Shown: positions 30,241-38,833 of the stretch, piece by piece
Position numbering within the stretch: position 1 is the first letter of the stretch
How the letters are laid out: each line of letters opens with the position of its first letter
NCBI RefSeq assembly: GCF_001654925.1
Contig: NZ_LXER01000015.1
Location: 124,001-188,000 of the forward strand
From: Buttiauxella brennerae ATCC 51605
GTDB taxonomy: Bacteria > Pseudomonadota > Gammaproteobacteria > Enterobacterales > Enterobacteriaceae
Direction of reading: 5' to 3'
DNA: 64,000 nucleotides
Notes under the pieces: generated by a model
Databases searched by the model: none
What the model was told of the DNA's origin: nothing
Seen by the model: the letters and a program-made list of their open reading frames with translations, nothing else
Program-made: the position numbers and the translations under genes

Positions 30241-31162
30241 GAGCGGCCTCCTGAGTTTGCAGTACAGGCTGGCGTGGTGTCTGGCGAGCCGGGCTTTGTT
30301 GGTTGATAGCGGAGCGGCGTTCACTGCGAGCCAGCCAGCGTTCAACCAGATGTTGAATCAAAGACAGCACGCTGGTGATAACCAGATACCAGACCGCGCC
30401 GACCATCAGCAGTGGGATCACTTCCTGAGTGCGGTTGTAGATCATCTGAATGGTGTAGAACAGTTCCGGCATTGCCAGTACGTAAACCATCGCTGTGCCT
30501 TTCGCGAGGCTGATAATTTCATTGAAACCTGAAGGTAAAATGGTGCGCAGCGCCTGTGGCAAAATAATACGCAGCGTGCGTCGCCATGCCGGTAAACCTA
30601 ATGCTGCTGCCGCTTCATATTGCCCGTGATCCACGCCCAGAAAACCGCCGCGAATAATCTCGGCCGTATACGCACTTTGCACAAGCGTAAGCCCAACAAC
30701 CGCGGTAGAAAACTGGCCCAACACGTTGATCGTCTGGTAACTTGCCCAGCTGATTTGGGTAAACGGAATACCGATTGAAAGCGTGTCGTACAGATAGGAG
30801 AAGTTATACAGAATGATCAGCACCACAATCAGCGGCAATGAACGAAACAGCCAGATATAGCCCCACGCCAGGCTGTTTAACAGCCATGATGAAGACAGCC
30901 GCGCCAGCGCCAGCAAGCCGCCAATCACCACGCTGAGCGCGGTACCAATCAGCGTCAGCAATAATGTTTGTGCCAGACCTTCAAGGATCACCGGGTCGAA
31001 GAACCAACGGGCAAAGACGCTCCATTCCCAGCGCGGGTTAAACGCCACCGACTGTATAACGATTGCCAGCACAAACAGCGCGACGACCGCCCCCAACGTG
31101 CGCAGCGGGTAACGCGCCGGAACCACTTTAATGGTTGATGGCAGATTTGATGGTGTTGTCAT
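30224..31162 (-). CDS. Amino-acid ABC transporter permease
   Basis: 312 residues, longer than the usual 220-250 because of extended N- and C-terminal tails. The HisM/TcyL-type membrane domain spans about 60-275 with the EAA-like loop EAAAALGLPAWRRTLRIILP. One permease gene only, so it would act as a homodimer. Between the GNAT gene and the ATPase gene in the operon. Confidence 0.92.
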   Translation of the reverse strand: MTTPSNLPSTIKVVPARYPLRTLGAVVALFVLAIVIQSVAFNPRWEWSVFARWFFDPVILEGLAQTLLLTLIGTALSVVIGGLLALARLSSSWLLNSLAWGYIWLFRSLPLIVVLIILYNFSYLYDTLSIGIPFTQISWASYQTINVLGQFSTAVVGLTLVQSAYTAEIIRGGFLGVDHGQYEAAAALGLPAWRRTLRIILPQALRTILPSGFNEIISLAKGTAMVYVLAMPELFYTIQMIYNRTQEVIPLLMVGAVWYLVITSVLSLIQHLVERWLARSERRSAINQQSPARQTPRQPVLQTQEAAHAPLP

Positions 31163-31171
31163 GATGATTCC

Positions 31172-31678
31172 TCAGGCCGTTTTCAGCTGCGCAACGGTTA
31201 GCTGTTTGGTAAACCGTAAGCGCCCGTCGAAAGGAGCCACGCTGTATTCTTCGCGGTCGCGGTAGATATCAAACTGCGGTTGGTAATCAAGACTCAGATA
31301 CAGCTTTACCGCTTCCGGTTGGCGAAAACCGGTGGTGAGATAAAGATGGCTATAACCGGCAAGCTGCGCCCTGTTTTCCAGCTCCCGCATGACGCGCTGG
31401 GCAAGCCCTTGCTGACGTAATTCCGGATGCGTCCAGATACGTTTTATCTCGGCGGTGTATTCATCAAATGGCTTATACGCGCCGGTGGCAATAATCTCGC
31501 CGTCACGCTCCAGAACAATGAATAACCCCTGAGGCGCCAGATACCATTCGGTGAGTTCGACTTCCGCATCACGGGAAAAGTAATCCCCATAACGCGCTTC
31601 ATATTCGCCAAACAGCCCGGCAATAATCGGCTGGAGTTCCGGCGCTTCCGGTGAGACATCACGAAATTGTTCGCTCAT
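31172..31678 (-). CDS. GNAT family N-acetyltransferase
   Basis: 168 residues from the ATG at 31678, with AAGGAG before it; an alternative start upstream at 31699 overlaps the previous gene. GNAT motif A is visible as IKRIWTHPELRQQGLAQRVM near residues 87-106. In the Bacillus yxe and ytm operons, an enzyme in this slot N-acetylates S-substituted cysteines before thioether cleavage. Gene context (monooxygenases, M20 deacylase, amino-acid importer) supports the same role here, but substrate is inferred. Confidence 0.8.
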   Translation of the reverse strand: MSEQFRDVSPEAPELQPIIAGLFGEYEARYGDYFSRDAEVELTEWYLAPQGLFIVLERDGEIIATGAYKPFDEYTAEIKRIWTHPELRQQGLAQRVMRELENRAQLAGYSHLYLTTGFRQPEAVKLYLSLDYQPQFDIYRDREEYSVAPFDGRLRFTKQLTVAQLKTA

Positions 31679-31688
31679 GGGTCGCTCC

Positions 31689-32624
31689 TTAGTCGCCAAG
31701 GCCGGCTGGGTTGATTTCAGATGCCGGGATTTGCTCGACGCCTTCGCCCCAACGGTTCAGCACTTTGTTGTAATCGCCATTCTTGATGACGCCATTGAGT
31801 GCGGTTTGCACCGGGTCAACCAGGCCACTGCCTTTCTTCAGTGTGACGGCGATATGCGCAGCTTTTGGCCAGCCACCATCCACCACACCGACCAGTTGCG
31901 TTTTCTGCGTCAGTGCCGCTTTCCAGGCACCGGTCACGTTCGGGCCAAAGAATGCATCAGCACGGCCAGACTGCAATGCCAGGGTTTGTGCTGCATCGTC
32001 TTTGGTATAAACCGGGGTGAACGGTTTAAGCCCTTTCTTCAGGTTCTCTTCATTCCACGCCAGCAAAATTGATTCCTGGTTGGTCCCGGAGCCGACGATA
32101 ATGCGCAGCCCGGCGATATCTTCCGCTTTCTCAATCTTCTTAATCGGGCTGTTCGCTTTTACATAAAAGCCCAGTGAGTCTTTACGGTAGGTCGCAAAGT
32201 CGAATTTCTGTTTACGGTCTTTGGTGACGGTAATATTGCTGATTGCCGCATCGTATTTCCCGGAACTCACGCCCAAGGGCCAGTCCTCCCAGGATGTCGG
32301 TACCACGTTAAGTTCCAGCCCTAAGCTGTCCGCCACCAGGCGAGCAATATCCACCTCGCTCCCCAGCAGCGTTTTGTTATCTTCAGCAAACACCGTTAAT
32401 GGCGGCGAATTGAGTGCGGCAACCGCGACGGTGAATTTACCCGGAACGGCAAAGCGGTAATCTTTTGGCAGCTTCGCTACGGCCTGCGGATTCACAACGG
32501 TGTTAATCGGCGTTTTATTGGCTTCCAGACTTACGCCAGTGCCATTAATGGTGACCTCTTGTGCCAGCGTTTGTGCCGACGAAAGTGCCAGAGCGATAGC
32601 AAGAATGAGCGATGTTTTGTGCAT
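31689..32624 (-). CDS. Amino-acid ABC transporter substrate-binding protein (first copy)
   Basis: 311 residues; signal peptide of about 21 residues (LSSAQTLAQ), then a family 3 solute-binding domain with NSPPLTVFAEDNKTLLGSE and GLRIIVGSGTNQES. Paralogous to the copy at 28540. First transporter gene of the operon, immediately upstream of the GNAT gene. The 70 bases before it hold a REP-like hairpin. Expected to bind cystine-like or S-substituted cysteine compounds. Confidence 0.88.
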   Translation of the reverse strand: MHKTSLILAIALALSSAQTLAQEVTINGTGVSLEANKTPINTVVNPQAVAKLPKDYRFAVPGKFTVAVAALNSPPLTVFAEDNKTLLGSEVDIARLVADSLGLELNVVPTSWEDWPLGVSSGKYDAAISNITVTKDRKQKFDFATYRKDSLGFYVKANSPIKKIEKAEDIAGLRIIVGSGTNQESILLAWNEENLKKGLKPFTPVYTKDDAAQTLALQSGRADAFFGPNVTGAWKAALTQKTQLVGVVDGGWPKAAHIAVTLKKGSGLVDPVQTALNGVIKNGDYNKVLNRWGEGVEQIPASEINPAGLGD

Positions 32625-32662
32625 AACAGGTTCTCTTTTTTATTTTGGTGTTTATTTTTATT

Positions 32663-32688
32663 GTCGGATGTCGCTTCGCTAATCCGAC
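32663..32688. repeat. REP-like palindrome inside the operon
   Basis: GTCGGAT (32663-32669) and ATCCGAC (32682-32688) around an internal GC-rich core, like enterobacterial REP/PU elements. It lies between the monooxygenase and binding-protein genes, where such elements often stabilise or separate parts of a message. Confidence 0.6.
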
Positions 32689-32697
32689 CTGCAACGG

Positions 32698-34008
32698 CTA
32701 TGAAAATTGATTAACGGGATTCTTAAGCCCGAGACTTTCACGCAGCGTGGTGCCTGGGTATTGCGTGCGGAACAAGCCTCGCGCCTGCAACTCGGGAACC
32801 ACCTCGTCAACAAAGCGCGGGAAGGTATCCGGGGTGCCACCCTGAATGATAAAACCGTCGGCGGCGTGGGTTTCGAACCACTGCTGTAGTCCGTCTGCCA
32901 CTTGTTGGGCCGTTCCCGCGAAGCGTGGGCGTGGAGATGCGGCTTCCAGCGCCACTTGGCGCAGTGTCAGATTGCGTTCGTGGGCATTGCGTTTGATTTC
33001 ATCGGTGGTACTGCGGAAACTGTTTTGCCCCAGGTCCCCGATATCCGGGAACGCTTCATCCAGCGGATACTGGCTGAAATCGTGGTGCTCAAAATAGCGG
33101 CCGAGATAATTCAGTGCATCGTTAATTGAAACCAGCGCGGCGGTGGTCTGATACTGGTTTTCGACGTCATCTGCGTCTTTACCGACAATCACACTCACGC
33201 CCTGGAATATTTTCAGGTCATCATCATTGCGACCGTGACTTGCCAGCTGGCTTTTCACATCACGATAGAAATGCTGCGCTTCTTCAAGCGTGTCGTGATG
33301 GGTGAAAATAGCATCGGCATGGTGCGCGGCTAATTTCTTGCCATCGTCAGAAGCCCCTGCCTGAAATACGATAGGCCTGCCTTGTGGCGTGCGCGATATA
33401 TTCAGCGGGCCAGCCACCTGGAAGAAATCACCACGGTGGTCCAGCGTGTGTAATTTATTAGGGTCAAAGAATTTACCGCTGTCTTTATCACGAATAAATG
33501 CATCTTCTTCCCAGGAATCCCACAGCCCTTTTACGACATCGAGATATTCATCAGCGATGCGATAACGCAAAGCATGCTCCGGGTGTTTCTCGCGAGAGAA
33601 GTTCTTAGCGGAGCCTTCCAATGGTGATGTCACCACGTTCCAGCCCGCGCGTCCTTTGCTTAAATGATCCAGGCTTGCAAACTGGCGGGCAACAGTAAAA
33701 GGCTCGCTGTAAGAGGTGGATAGCGTGCCGACCAGCCCTAAATGGGTGGTAACACTCGCCAGCGCCGATAACACCGTTAACGGCTCAAATCGGTTGAGAA
33801 AATGCGGGATCGATTTTTCATTAATATATAAACCGTCGGCGACGAATAAAAAATCCAGTTTGCCCGCCTCTGCTTTTAACGCCGTCTCTTTCACAAATTC
33901 AAAATTAATACTGGCATCTGCAATCGCTGCCGGGTGACGCCATGCCGACATATTTCCCGATGCGCCATGCAAGATTGTTCCAAGACGCAGTTGTCGATTA
34001 TTTGACAT
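32698..34008 (-). CDS. NtaA/SnaA/DszA family FMN-dependent monooxygenase
   Basis: 436 residues from the ATG at 34008; GGGGT upstream and close to the 442-residue length of Bacillus CmoJ (YtnJ). Features of the bacterial luciferase-like fold include [20 protein letters not shown] at the start, [20 protein letters not shown] near 135 and the C-terminal [20 protein letters not shown]. Family members use reduced flavin and oxygen to break C-S or C-N bonds, as in nitrilotriacetate or S-succinocysteine breakdown. A flavin reductase gene is not seen nearby. The next gene upstream is the M20 deacylase, 63 bases away. Confidence 0.88.
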   Translation of the reverse strand: MSNNRQLRLGTILHGASGNMSAWRHPAAIADASINFEFVKETALKAEAGKLDFLFVADGLYINEKSIPHFLNRFEPLTVLSALASVTTHLGLVGTLSTSYSEPFTVARQFASLDHLSKGRAGWNVVTSPLEGSAKNFSREKHPEHALRYRIADEYLDVVKGLWDSWEEDAFIRDKDSGKFFDPNKLHTLDHRGDFFQVAGPLNISRTPQGRPIVFQAGASDDGKKLAAHHADAIFTHHDTLEEAQHFYRDVKSQLASHGRNDDDLKIFQGVSVIVGKDADDVENQYQTTAALVSINDALNYLGRYFEHHDFSQYPLDEAFPDIGDLGQNSFRSTTDEIKRNAHERNLTLRQVALEAASPRPRFAGTAQQVADGLQQWFETHAADGFIIQGGTPDTFPRFVDEVVPELQARGLFRTQYPGTTLRESLGLKNPVNQFS

Positions 34009-34071
34009 ATATACCCCTATATTTTGGCCGCACGCATCCCGGGGAGTGAACCCCCTGCAAATGAGCAATAG

Positions 34072-35193
34072 TTAGTTTTTTAGTAACGCCTGTTCAGCAA
34101 GCGTTGCGAAATATCTCGCTGCATCTTCAATTAATGCTTCATCCGGATTAAACGCCGAATGATGTAAACCATAAGGGCTGGCGCTACCAATGCTGACAAA
34201 CGCACCGGGAATGGTTTGCAGATAAACCGCAAAGTCTTCACCGCCCATATGCAACTGGGAAGTCTGCGTCTGGTAACCCACGCTTTGTGCCAACTGCATG
34301 GCAAATGCCGCCCATTGCTCATCGTTGATTAACGTCACCGGCCCGTTAAACCATTCCACTTCAATCTGTGCGCCAAAGGCACTGGCTAAGCCGGTTGCAA
34401 TTTCACGAATGCGTTTCTCAACCTGCTTTTGAATATCGGCACGATGCGTTCGCACCGTGCCTTCGAGTTCGACGTTTTCCGGCAGCACATTCCAGGTATT
34501 TCCCCCTTGTATGCGCGTGACACTGACCACCACCGAATCCAGCGTATCGATATCGCGGCTGGCGATAGTTTGCAGCGCTATAACCAGCTGGCTTGCCAGC
34601 ACAATGGGGTCGTGCCCTTCGTGTGGGCGTGCGGCATGAGCGCCTTTTCCTTTCACCCGTAAAACGAAACGATCGACATTGGCATAGAATGCGCCGCCTC
34701 TGGTGGCAAAGGTGCCAACAGGCAAGCCCGGTTCGTTGTGCATGCCGAAAATTGCCGACACGTTTTCCAGCGCCCCGGCTTTAATTAATGCCTTCGCCCC
34801 GGTGAAATTCTCTTCCGCGGGCTGAAACAACAAACGCACACGGCCCGCCAGTTGTGCTTCACGCTCTTTGAGTAACAAGGCTGCGCCGAGGATCACACTG
34901 CTGTGAACATCATGCCCGCAGGCATGCATCACGCCGTCATTGCGTGAACTGAATGCAACGCCACTGGTTTCATGAATCGGTAGTGCATCAATATCGGCGC
35001 GCAGCGCAATCACCTTATCGCCATGCCCCACTTCAGCGACCACGCCGGTGGCAAGTGAATACGGCAACAGACGCAGCCCGGCAGACTCCAGCCAATGGCG
35101 AATACGTGTGGTAGTCGCCACTTCCTGCCCGGAAAGCTCCGGGTTCTGATGTAGCTCGCGTCGCCAGTCGATAAGCTGCTGTTTGAATGTCAT
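34072..35193 (-). CDS. M20 family amidohydrolase/deacylase
   Basis: 373 residues from the ATG at 35193 (AAGGA upstream; longer frame overlaps the previous gene). Carboxypeptidase Ss1-type M20D protein: metal site residues in HACGHDVHSS, the catalytic Glu pair in PAEENFTGAK and His in GMHNEPGLPVG, ending with GGEDFAVYLQ. Relatives remove N-acyl groups from amino acids (hippurate, N-acetylcysteine, indole-acetyl conjugates; Bacillus YxeP and YtnL). Within this operon it most likely deacetylates an N-acetylcysteine product formed after thioether oxidation. Confidence 0.87.
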   Translation of the reverse strand: MTFKQQLIDWRRELHQNPELSGQEVATTTRIRHWLESAGLRLLPYSLATGVVAEVGHGDKVIALRADIDALPIHETSGVAFSSRNDGVMHACGHDVHSSVILGAALLLKEREAQLAGRVRLLFQPAEENFTGAKALIKAGALENVSAIFGMHNEPGLPVGTFATRGGAFYANVDRFVLRVKGKGAHAARPHEGHDPIVLASQLVIALQTIASRDIDTLDSVVVSVTRIQGGNTWNVLPENVELEGTVRTHRADIQKQVEKRIREIATGLASAFGAQIEVEWFNGPVTLINDEQWAAFAMQLAQSVGYQTQTSQLHMGGEDFAVYLQTIPGAFVSIGSASPYGLHHSAFNPDEALIEDAARYFATLAEQALLKN

Positions 35194-35203
35194 CGCGCTT
35201 TCC

Positions 35204-36238
35204 TTACCAGGCTTCATGCTGTGCGGTAAAGGAGGCGGCATAATCAGAAACCGATTTCAGCGGTGTCACGCCTGCCAATAAACGAAGCGACTGCAAGCGC
35301 GCGGCAGCATCGGCAATCGGGGTATCAATGATGAACTCGTCGATTCCAAACTGCTGGCTCAGTGCCTCAAGCCCTGCATGGACTGTCTCTGCTGTGCCTT
35401 TCAGCAATGAAGGTTCGCGCCGTTCGATTTTTTTGATAGCGCTGCCCGCCTGGCGAGCAAAGGCATAAGCCTGCGCTTCACTGGCCACACTTACGCGCTG
35501 GTTGTTTTCCAGCTCAACGCTCCAGATTTCGACCAGGCTTGCCAGCTCATCGGCAGTTTCGGCATCGGCTGCCACAATCACCTGCACCGCCACCAACGTG
35601 TCGCGTTGGCTTATGCTGCGCCAGGTACTAAGAACGTCGCGCATCAGCGTTTTGTCGCCATTCAGATGGGCGGCATAGACGAAGTTCCAGTTAAGGTTTG
35701 CGGCAAGTGTTGCACTCTCAAGGCTTGCGCCCAGCAAGAAACGCTCAGCACTTTGTGCAGGAATTGGCGTGGCACGTAAGGTTTCTTCGTCATCCTGTGC
35801 GGCGGGTAAAGAGAGCCAGTTATCAAGCTGGGTGAGTTTTTCAGCGAACGACTCTTTATCTTGGCCGCCACGCTGCAAAGCCTGTGTCGACAGTGGCAAG
35901 CCGCCGGGCGCTTTACCTACGCCGAGATCAACCCTGCCGGGTGCGAGGTTTGCCAGCAGGTTAAAGTTTTCAGCCACTTTATACGGGCTGTAATGCTGCA
36001 ACATCACCCCACCGGAACCGACGCGAATACGGCGGGTTTGCCCCACAATCCACGCAATCAGCAGTTCCGGCGATGGGCTTGCCAGGCGTGCGGTGTTGTG
36101 ATGTTCGGCAATCCAGAAACGGTGATAACCCCAGGCTTCCGCCTGTTGTGCCAGGTGCAGGGTGTGTTTCAGTGCATCGCCAGGCGAGTCGTTCTTCGCG
36201 ACCGGGCTTTTATCCAGCAGGCTGATTCGATAAGACAT
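35204..36238 (-). CDS. LLM class flavin-dependent oxidoreductase (MsnO8 family)
   Basis: 344 residues, luciferase-like fold of the type named MsnO8: ISLLDKSPVAK near the start, RFWIAEHHNTARLASPSPELL near 40 and SGGVMLQHYSPYKVAENFNLL. First gene of the eight-gene operon; start codon preceded by about 300 bases holding an inverted repeat and six phased palindromes. A similar second monooxygenase (CmoO/YtmO) accompanies CmoJ in Bacillus. Probable role: flavin-linked oxidation in the same pathway. Confidence 0.87.
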   Translation of the reverse strand: MSYRISLLDKSPVAKNDSPGDALKHTLHLAQQAEAWGYHRFWIAEHHNTARLASPSPELLIAWIVGQTRRIRVGSGGVMLQHYSPYKVAENFNLLANLAPGRVDLGVGKAPGGLPLSTQALQRGGQDKESFAEKLTQLDNWLSLPAAQDDEETLRATPIPAQSAERFLLGASLESATLAANLNWNFVYAAHLNGDKTLMRDVLSTWRSISQRDTLVAVQVIVAADAETADELASLVEIWSVELENNQRVSVASEAQAYAFARQAGSAIKKIERREPSLLKGTAETVHAGLEALSQQFGIDEFIIDTPIADAAARLQSLRLLAGVTPLKSVSDYAASFTAQHEAW

Positions 36239-36245
36239 GCGACAA

Positions 36246-36296
36246 ACTCGTATTGTTTAACATGTCTTAATTAATAAGGTTTCTATCAATACGAGT
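36246..36296. promoter_or_regulatory. 10-bp inverted repeat just upstream of the sulphur-type operon
   Basis: ACTCGTATTG (36246-36255) and CAATACGAGT (36287-36296) are exact complements, 41 bp apart (start to start). They lie immediately before the first gene of the minus-strand operon, either in its promoter or its 5' untranslated region. Could be a regulator site or a long-loop hairpin. Confidence 0.5.
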
Positions 36297-36358
36297 GAAA
36301 CAATTAATTTACATTTGGTTATTCAGAATCTGGATAAGCCGATTTATTCTAATATAAA

Positions 36359-36556
36359 GGGTCACACATGGACTTTTTTTGCCTTTATTTACCGAAAAAA
36401 GACCTTAAATGACCCCCGCGGTTGACAGTGGCTCATAAATGACCCATTTTTAAAATTAATTCGATAAAAAGACCACATATGACATCTGGCATTATAAATG
36501 GCTCATAAAACATCTTTTCGCTGTAAAAATATTAACCAAAGGGTCATATATGAACT
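36359..36556. promoter_or_regulatory. Six phased operator-like palindromes upstream of the XRE gene
   Basis: Six 16-base sites related to the palindrome GGGTCATATATGACCC start at 36359, 36400, 36430, 36470, 36500 and 36541. Best copies: 36430 and 36541 (14 of 16). Spacing 41, 30, 40, 30, 41 keeps all on one DNA face. The last site includes the XRE start codon, predicting autorepression. Confidence 0.6.
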
Positions 36557-36873
36557 ATGACAACGCAACGCTCGCAGCCAAACTGCATACCATGAGCGAA
36601 TTATTGAGTGACGTTAAAAAAGCGGTGGCGTTGCGGGCGCAAGAATCAGACCTTGCGCTAGCCGAACAGATCATTACTGAGCCTGCGCAGTTGGGGCAAC
36701 AACTCAACCAACGTCGCAAAGAGCTGGACATTGATCTGGCAACTCTTGAACTGCAAACGGGTGTATCGGCATCAACGTTGAAACGGCTGTTTAAAGACCC
36801 CGACCAGGTTAAGTTTGGTACCGTGTTTCGTGTCGCTGAGGCATTAGGAGTGAAACTGTGCGCCGTCGTGTAG
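36550..36873 (+). CDS. XRE/HipB-like helix-turn-helix protein
   Basis: 107 residues. N-terminal 50 residues are helical (MSELLSDVKKAVALRAQESD); the C-terminal half is an XRE helix-turn-helix: LGQQLNQRRKELDIDLATLE, then TGVSASTLKRLFKDPDQVKF, ending in RVAEALGVKLCAVV. This shape is that of antitoxin-type regulators such as HipB. Its start codon lies inside the last of six operator-like palindromes. Overlapping its 3' end in another frame is what looks like the first codons of a hipA-like gene (36858), which is interrupted, so the XRE protein may be an orphaned antitoxin. Confidence 0.75.
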   Translation: MNYDNATLAAKLHTMSELLSDVKKAVALRAQESDLALAEQIITEPAQLGQQLNQRRKELDIDLATLELQTGVSASTLKRLFKDPDQVKFGTVFRVAEALGVKLCAVV

Positions 36874-36941
36874 AAGTGTGGTTATAGGATGAACTGCGCC
36901 TCCCACCCTTTTTTGCTACCATCAGCGCCTGGACCGTTTAA
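36858..36941 (+). pseudogene. Possible 5' remnant of a hipA-like toxin gene
   Basis: GTG at 36858 has AGGAG seven bases before it and overlaps the XRE gene by 16 bases, as hipA overlaps hipB. It reads VRRRVEVWL, then a TAG stop at 36885, and continues DELRLPP before another stop at 36939. The opening resembles HipA N-termini (RRxxVWLxxxxVG). No further HipA-like coding is seen before the esterase gene. Short and therefore uncertain. Confidence 0.3.
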
Positions 36942-37139
36942 TGCGCCTTGATGAGGTCGAGTTGTAGAACGCGCAGACAGGCGGCGTAATTCAATCAATC
37001 GCTCTCTCAATCACCCAATCAATCATTAACAATGATTGATTGGTCAAAATTATCTATTTCATATTATCTTCTTTTGCCACCAGACTGCATCAAGTCACTG
37101 AGAGCTAAATCTCTAACGGTTAGATTAAAAAGGAATTTT

Positions 37140-38747
37140 ATGAAACTTTTACTGTTGTCTGGGTTAATTGCCTGCGCCGCCTTTGTACCGGCTCGCTTTG
37201 CCGCTGCGGATACGGATACTGAAGAAGTACGCGAAGAAGTGCAGACACGCACGGGTGTCATCCGGGGTGTCGATCGTGATGAACATGGCGTGCTGGCTTT
37301 TAAAGGTATTCCCTATGCAGAACCCCCAGTGGGTGAGCTTCGCTGGCATGCGCCTGTGCCGCATAAAGCATGGGATGGTGTGCGAGATGCGCATCTGCCA
37401 GGAAGCCGTTGTTTGTCGGCACTGGAAAAAGATCCGGTCCCCGGCTCCCCTCGAAGTGAAGACTGTCTGACATTAAACATCTGGACCAACAGTAAAAAAA
37501 CGTCTGATAAACAGCCCGTCATGGTCTGGTTGCACGGCGGTGGTTTTCAGTTCGGTTCAGGCAGCGACCCAACCATCGATGGAACCAAACTGGCGGAAAA
37601 AGGTGTCGTGCTGGTCACCTTAAATTATCGCCTTGGGGTATTGGGCTTTATGGCCCATCCTGAACTGGATGCCGAAGGCGCATCAGGTAATTACGGCCTG
37701 CAGGACCAAATCGCTGCGTTACGCTGGGTGAAAGATAATATTGCATCGTTTGGTGGTGACCCCGAGAACGTCACGTTATTTGGTGAGTCGGCTGGTGCCA
37801 TGTCCGTAGGGATATTGATGATGTCGCCGCCTGCGAAGGGACTGTTTCATAAAGCTATCGGCCAGAGTGGCGCGTTCTGGGACGGCAAATATGGCCCGCT
37901 GGAGAGCTTTGAGGAGTCTCGCTTAAGGGGCCAGGCGTATATGCAAAAAATGGGAGCGAAATCTATTTCTGAACTCAGATCCATGCCTGCGGATGCGTTA
38001 AATAATGCCGCGCTATGGAATTTTGACAAGAATCCGATCGTCACCGCATTCTCGCCGAACGTCGATCATTTTGTCGTGCCGGAATTTCCAGCAGCGGTAT
38101 TCGCTCGTGGCGAACAGATGAAAATTCCTCTTCTGGCCGGATGGCAGGAAGCTGAATATTATCCTTTCAAAGCATTTTCTTTGCCCCATGCCAATGCCCA
38201 GGAGTTCAGAGATGCAGCGCAGCGTATGTTCGGGAAGGAACGACTTGCCGAGTTTCTGAAATTCTACCCGGCTTCAACAGATGCCGAGGCCAATACGTCG
38301 GCAGATAATCTGACATCTGACTTTACCATCAGCGAACAAACCTGGCAGTGGCTTGAGTTGCAAAGCAAGTCTGGTGAACCGGTTTATGGCTACGAATTTA
38401 CTTACACCTCACCTTATGTCGCCATCGCCTCTCATATAACCGATGTCCCGTTTGTGTTCGGCACCCTAACGCCTCAACACGTTATCGGAAGCCGGGTTCG
38501 GGCGGCAGCACTCGATTATGCATTCTCTGACCTTTTAATGAATTACTGGACCAATTTTGGGAAGAAATCGGATCCGAATGGCCCAGGATTACCGCACTGG
38601 CCGGTTTATGACGAAAAGGGTTTGATCCAGATTTTGGGTAAAACGACAGAACCCAAAGGCGTTGCTCAACTTGAGCGTTTCCGTTTTCTTTCAAGTTTCC
38701 GTGTCGATGGGGTATTCCCGATGCGCTGGCGCACAGACGTGCAATAA
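37140..38747 (+). CDS. Secreted type-B carboxylesterase
   Basis: 535 residues from the ATG at 37140, with AAGGA upstream; the frame extends upstream to 37032 but lacks a site. A signal peptide covers about 1-23 (cut near FAAA-DT). Type-B esterase signatures: SEDCLTLNIW near residue 108, oxyanion loop HGGGF, nucleophile Ser217 in FGESAGAMS, and the catalytic His region ASHITDVPFVFG. It hydrolyses esters (carboxylesters, p-nitrobenzyl type) in the periplasm. It ends at the shared hairpin at 38782; no operon partner is evident. Confidence 0.88.
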   Translation: MKLLLLSGLIACAAFVPARFAAADTDTEEVREEVQTRTGVIRGVDRDEHGVLAFKGIPYAEPPVGELRWHAPVPHKAWDGVRDAHLPGSRCLSALEKDPVPGSPRSEDCLTLNIWTNSKKTSDKQPVMVWLHGGGFQFGSGSDPTIDGTKLAEKGVVLVTLNYRLGVLGFMAHPELDAEGASGNYGLQDQIAALRWVKDNIASFGGDPENVTLFGESAGAMSVGILMMSPPAKGLFHKAIGQSGAFWDGKYGPLESFEESRLRGQAYMQKMGAKSISELRSMPADALNNAALWNFDKNPIVTAFSPNVDHFVVPEFPAAVFARGEQMKIPLLAGWQEAEYYPFKAFSLPHANAQEFRDAAQRMFGKERLAEFLKFYPASTDAEANTSADNLTSDFTISEQTWQWLELQSKSGEPVYGYEFTYTSPYVAIASHITDVPFVFGTLTPQHVIGSRVRAAALDYAFSDLLMNYWTNFGKKSDPNGPGLPHWPVYDEKGLIQILGKTTEPKGVAQLERFRFLSSFRVDGVFPMRWRTDVQ

Positions 38748-38781
38748 CGGCTATCCGCAACAGTTCGCGAAGTCAAAATAT

Positions 38782-38809
38782 CGGGCAACAGCAATGATGT
38801 TGTTGCCCG
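38782..38809. terminator. Hairpin between esterase and tsr
   Basis: CGGGCAACA (38782-38790) and TGTTGCCCG (38801-38809), nine pairs. On the minus strand a T-rich tail (ATATTTT) follows, so it mainly ends tsr; it also lies just past the esterase stop. Confidence 0.75.
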
Positions 38810-38833
38810 TATTCAAGACTCACATGACGAGAA

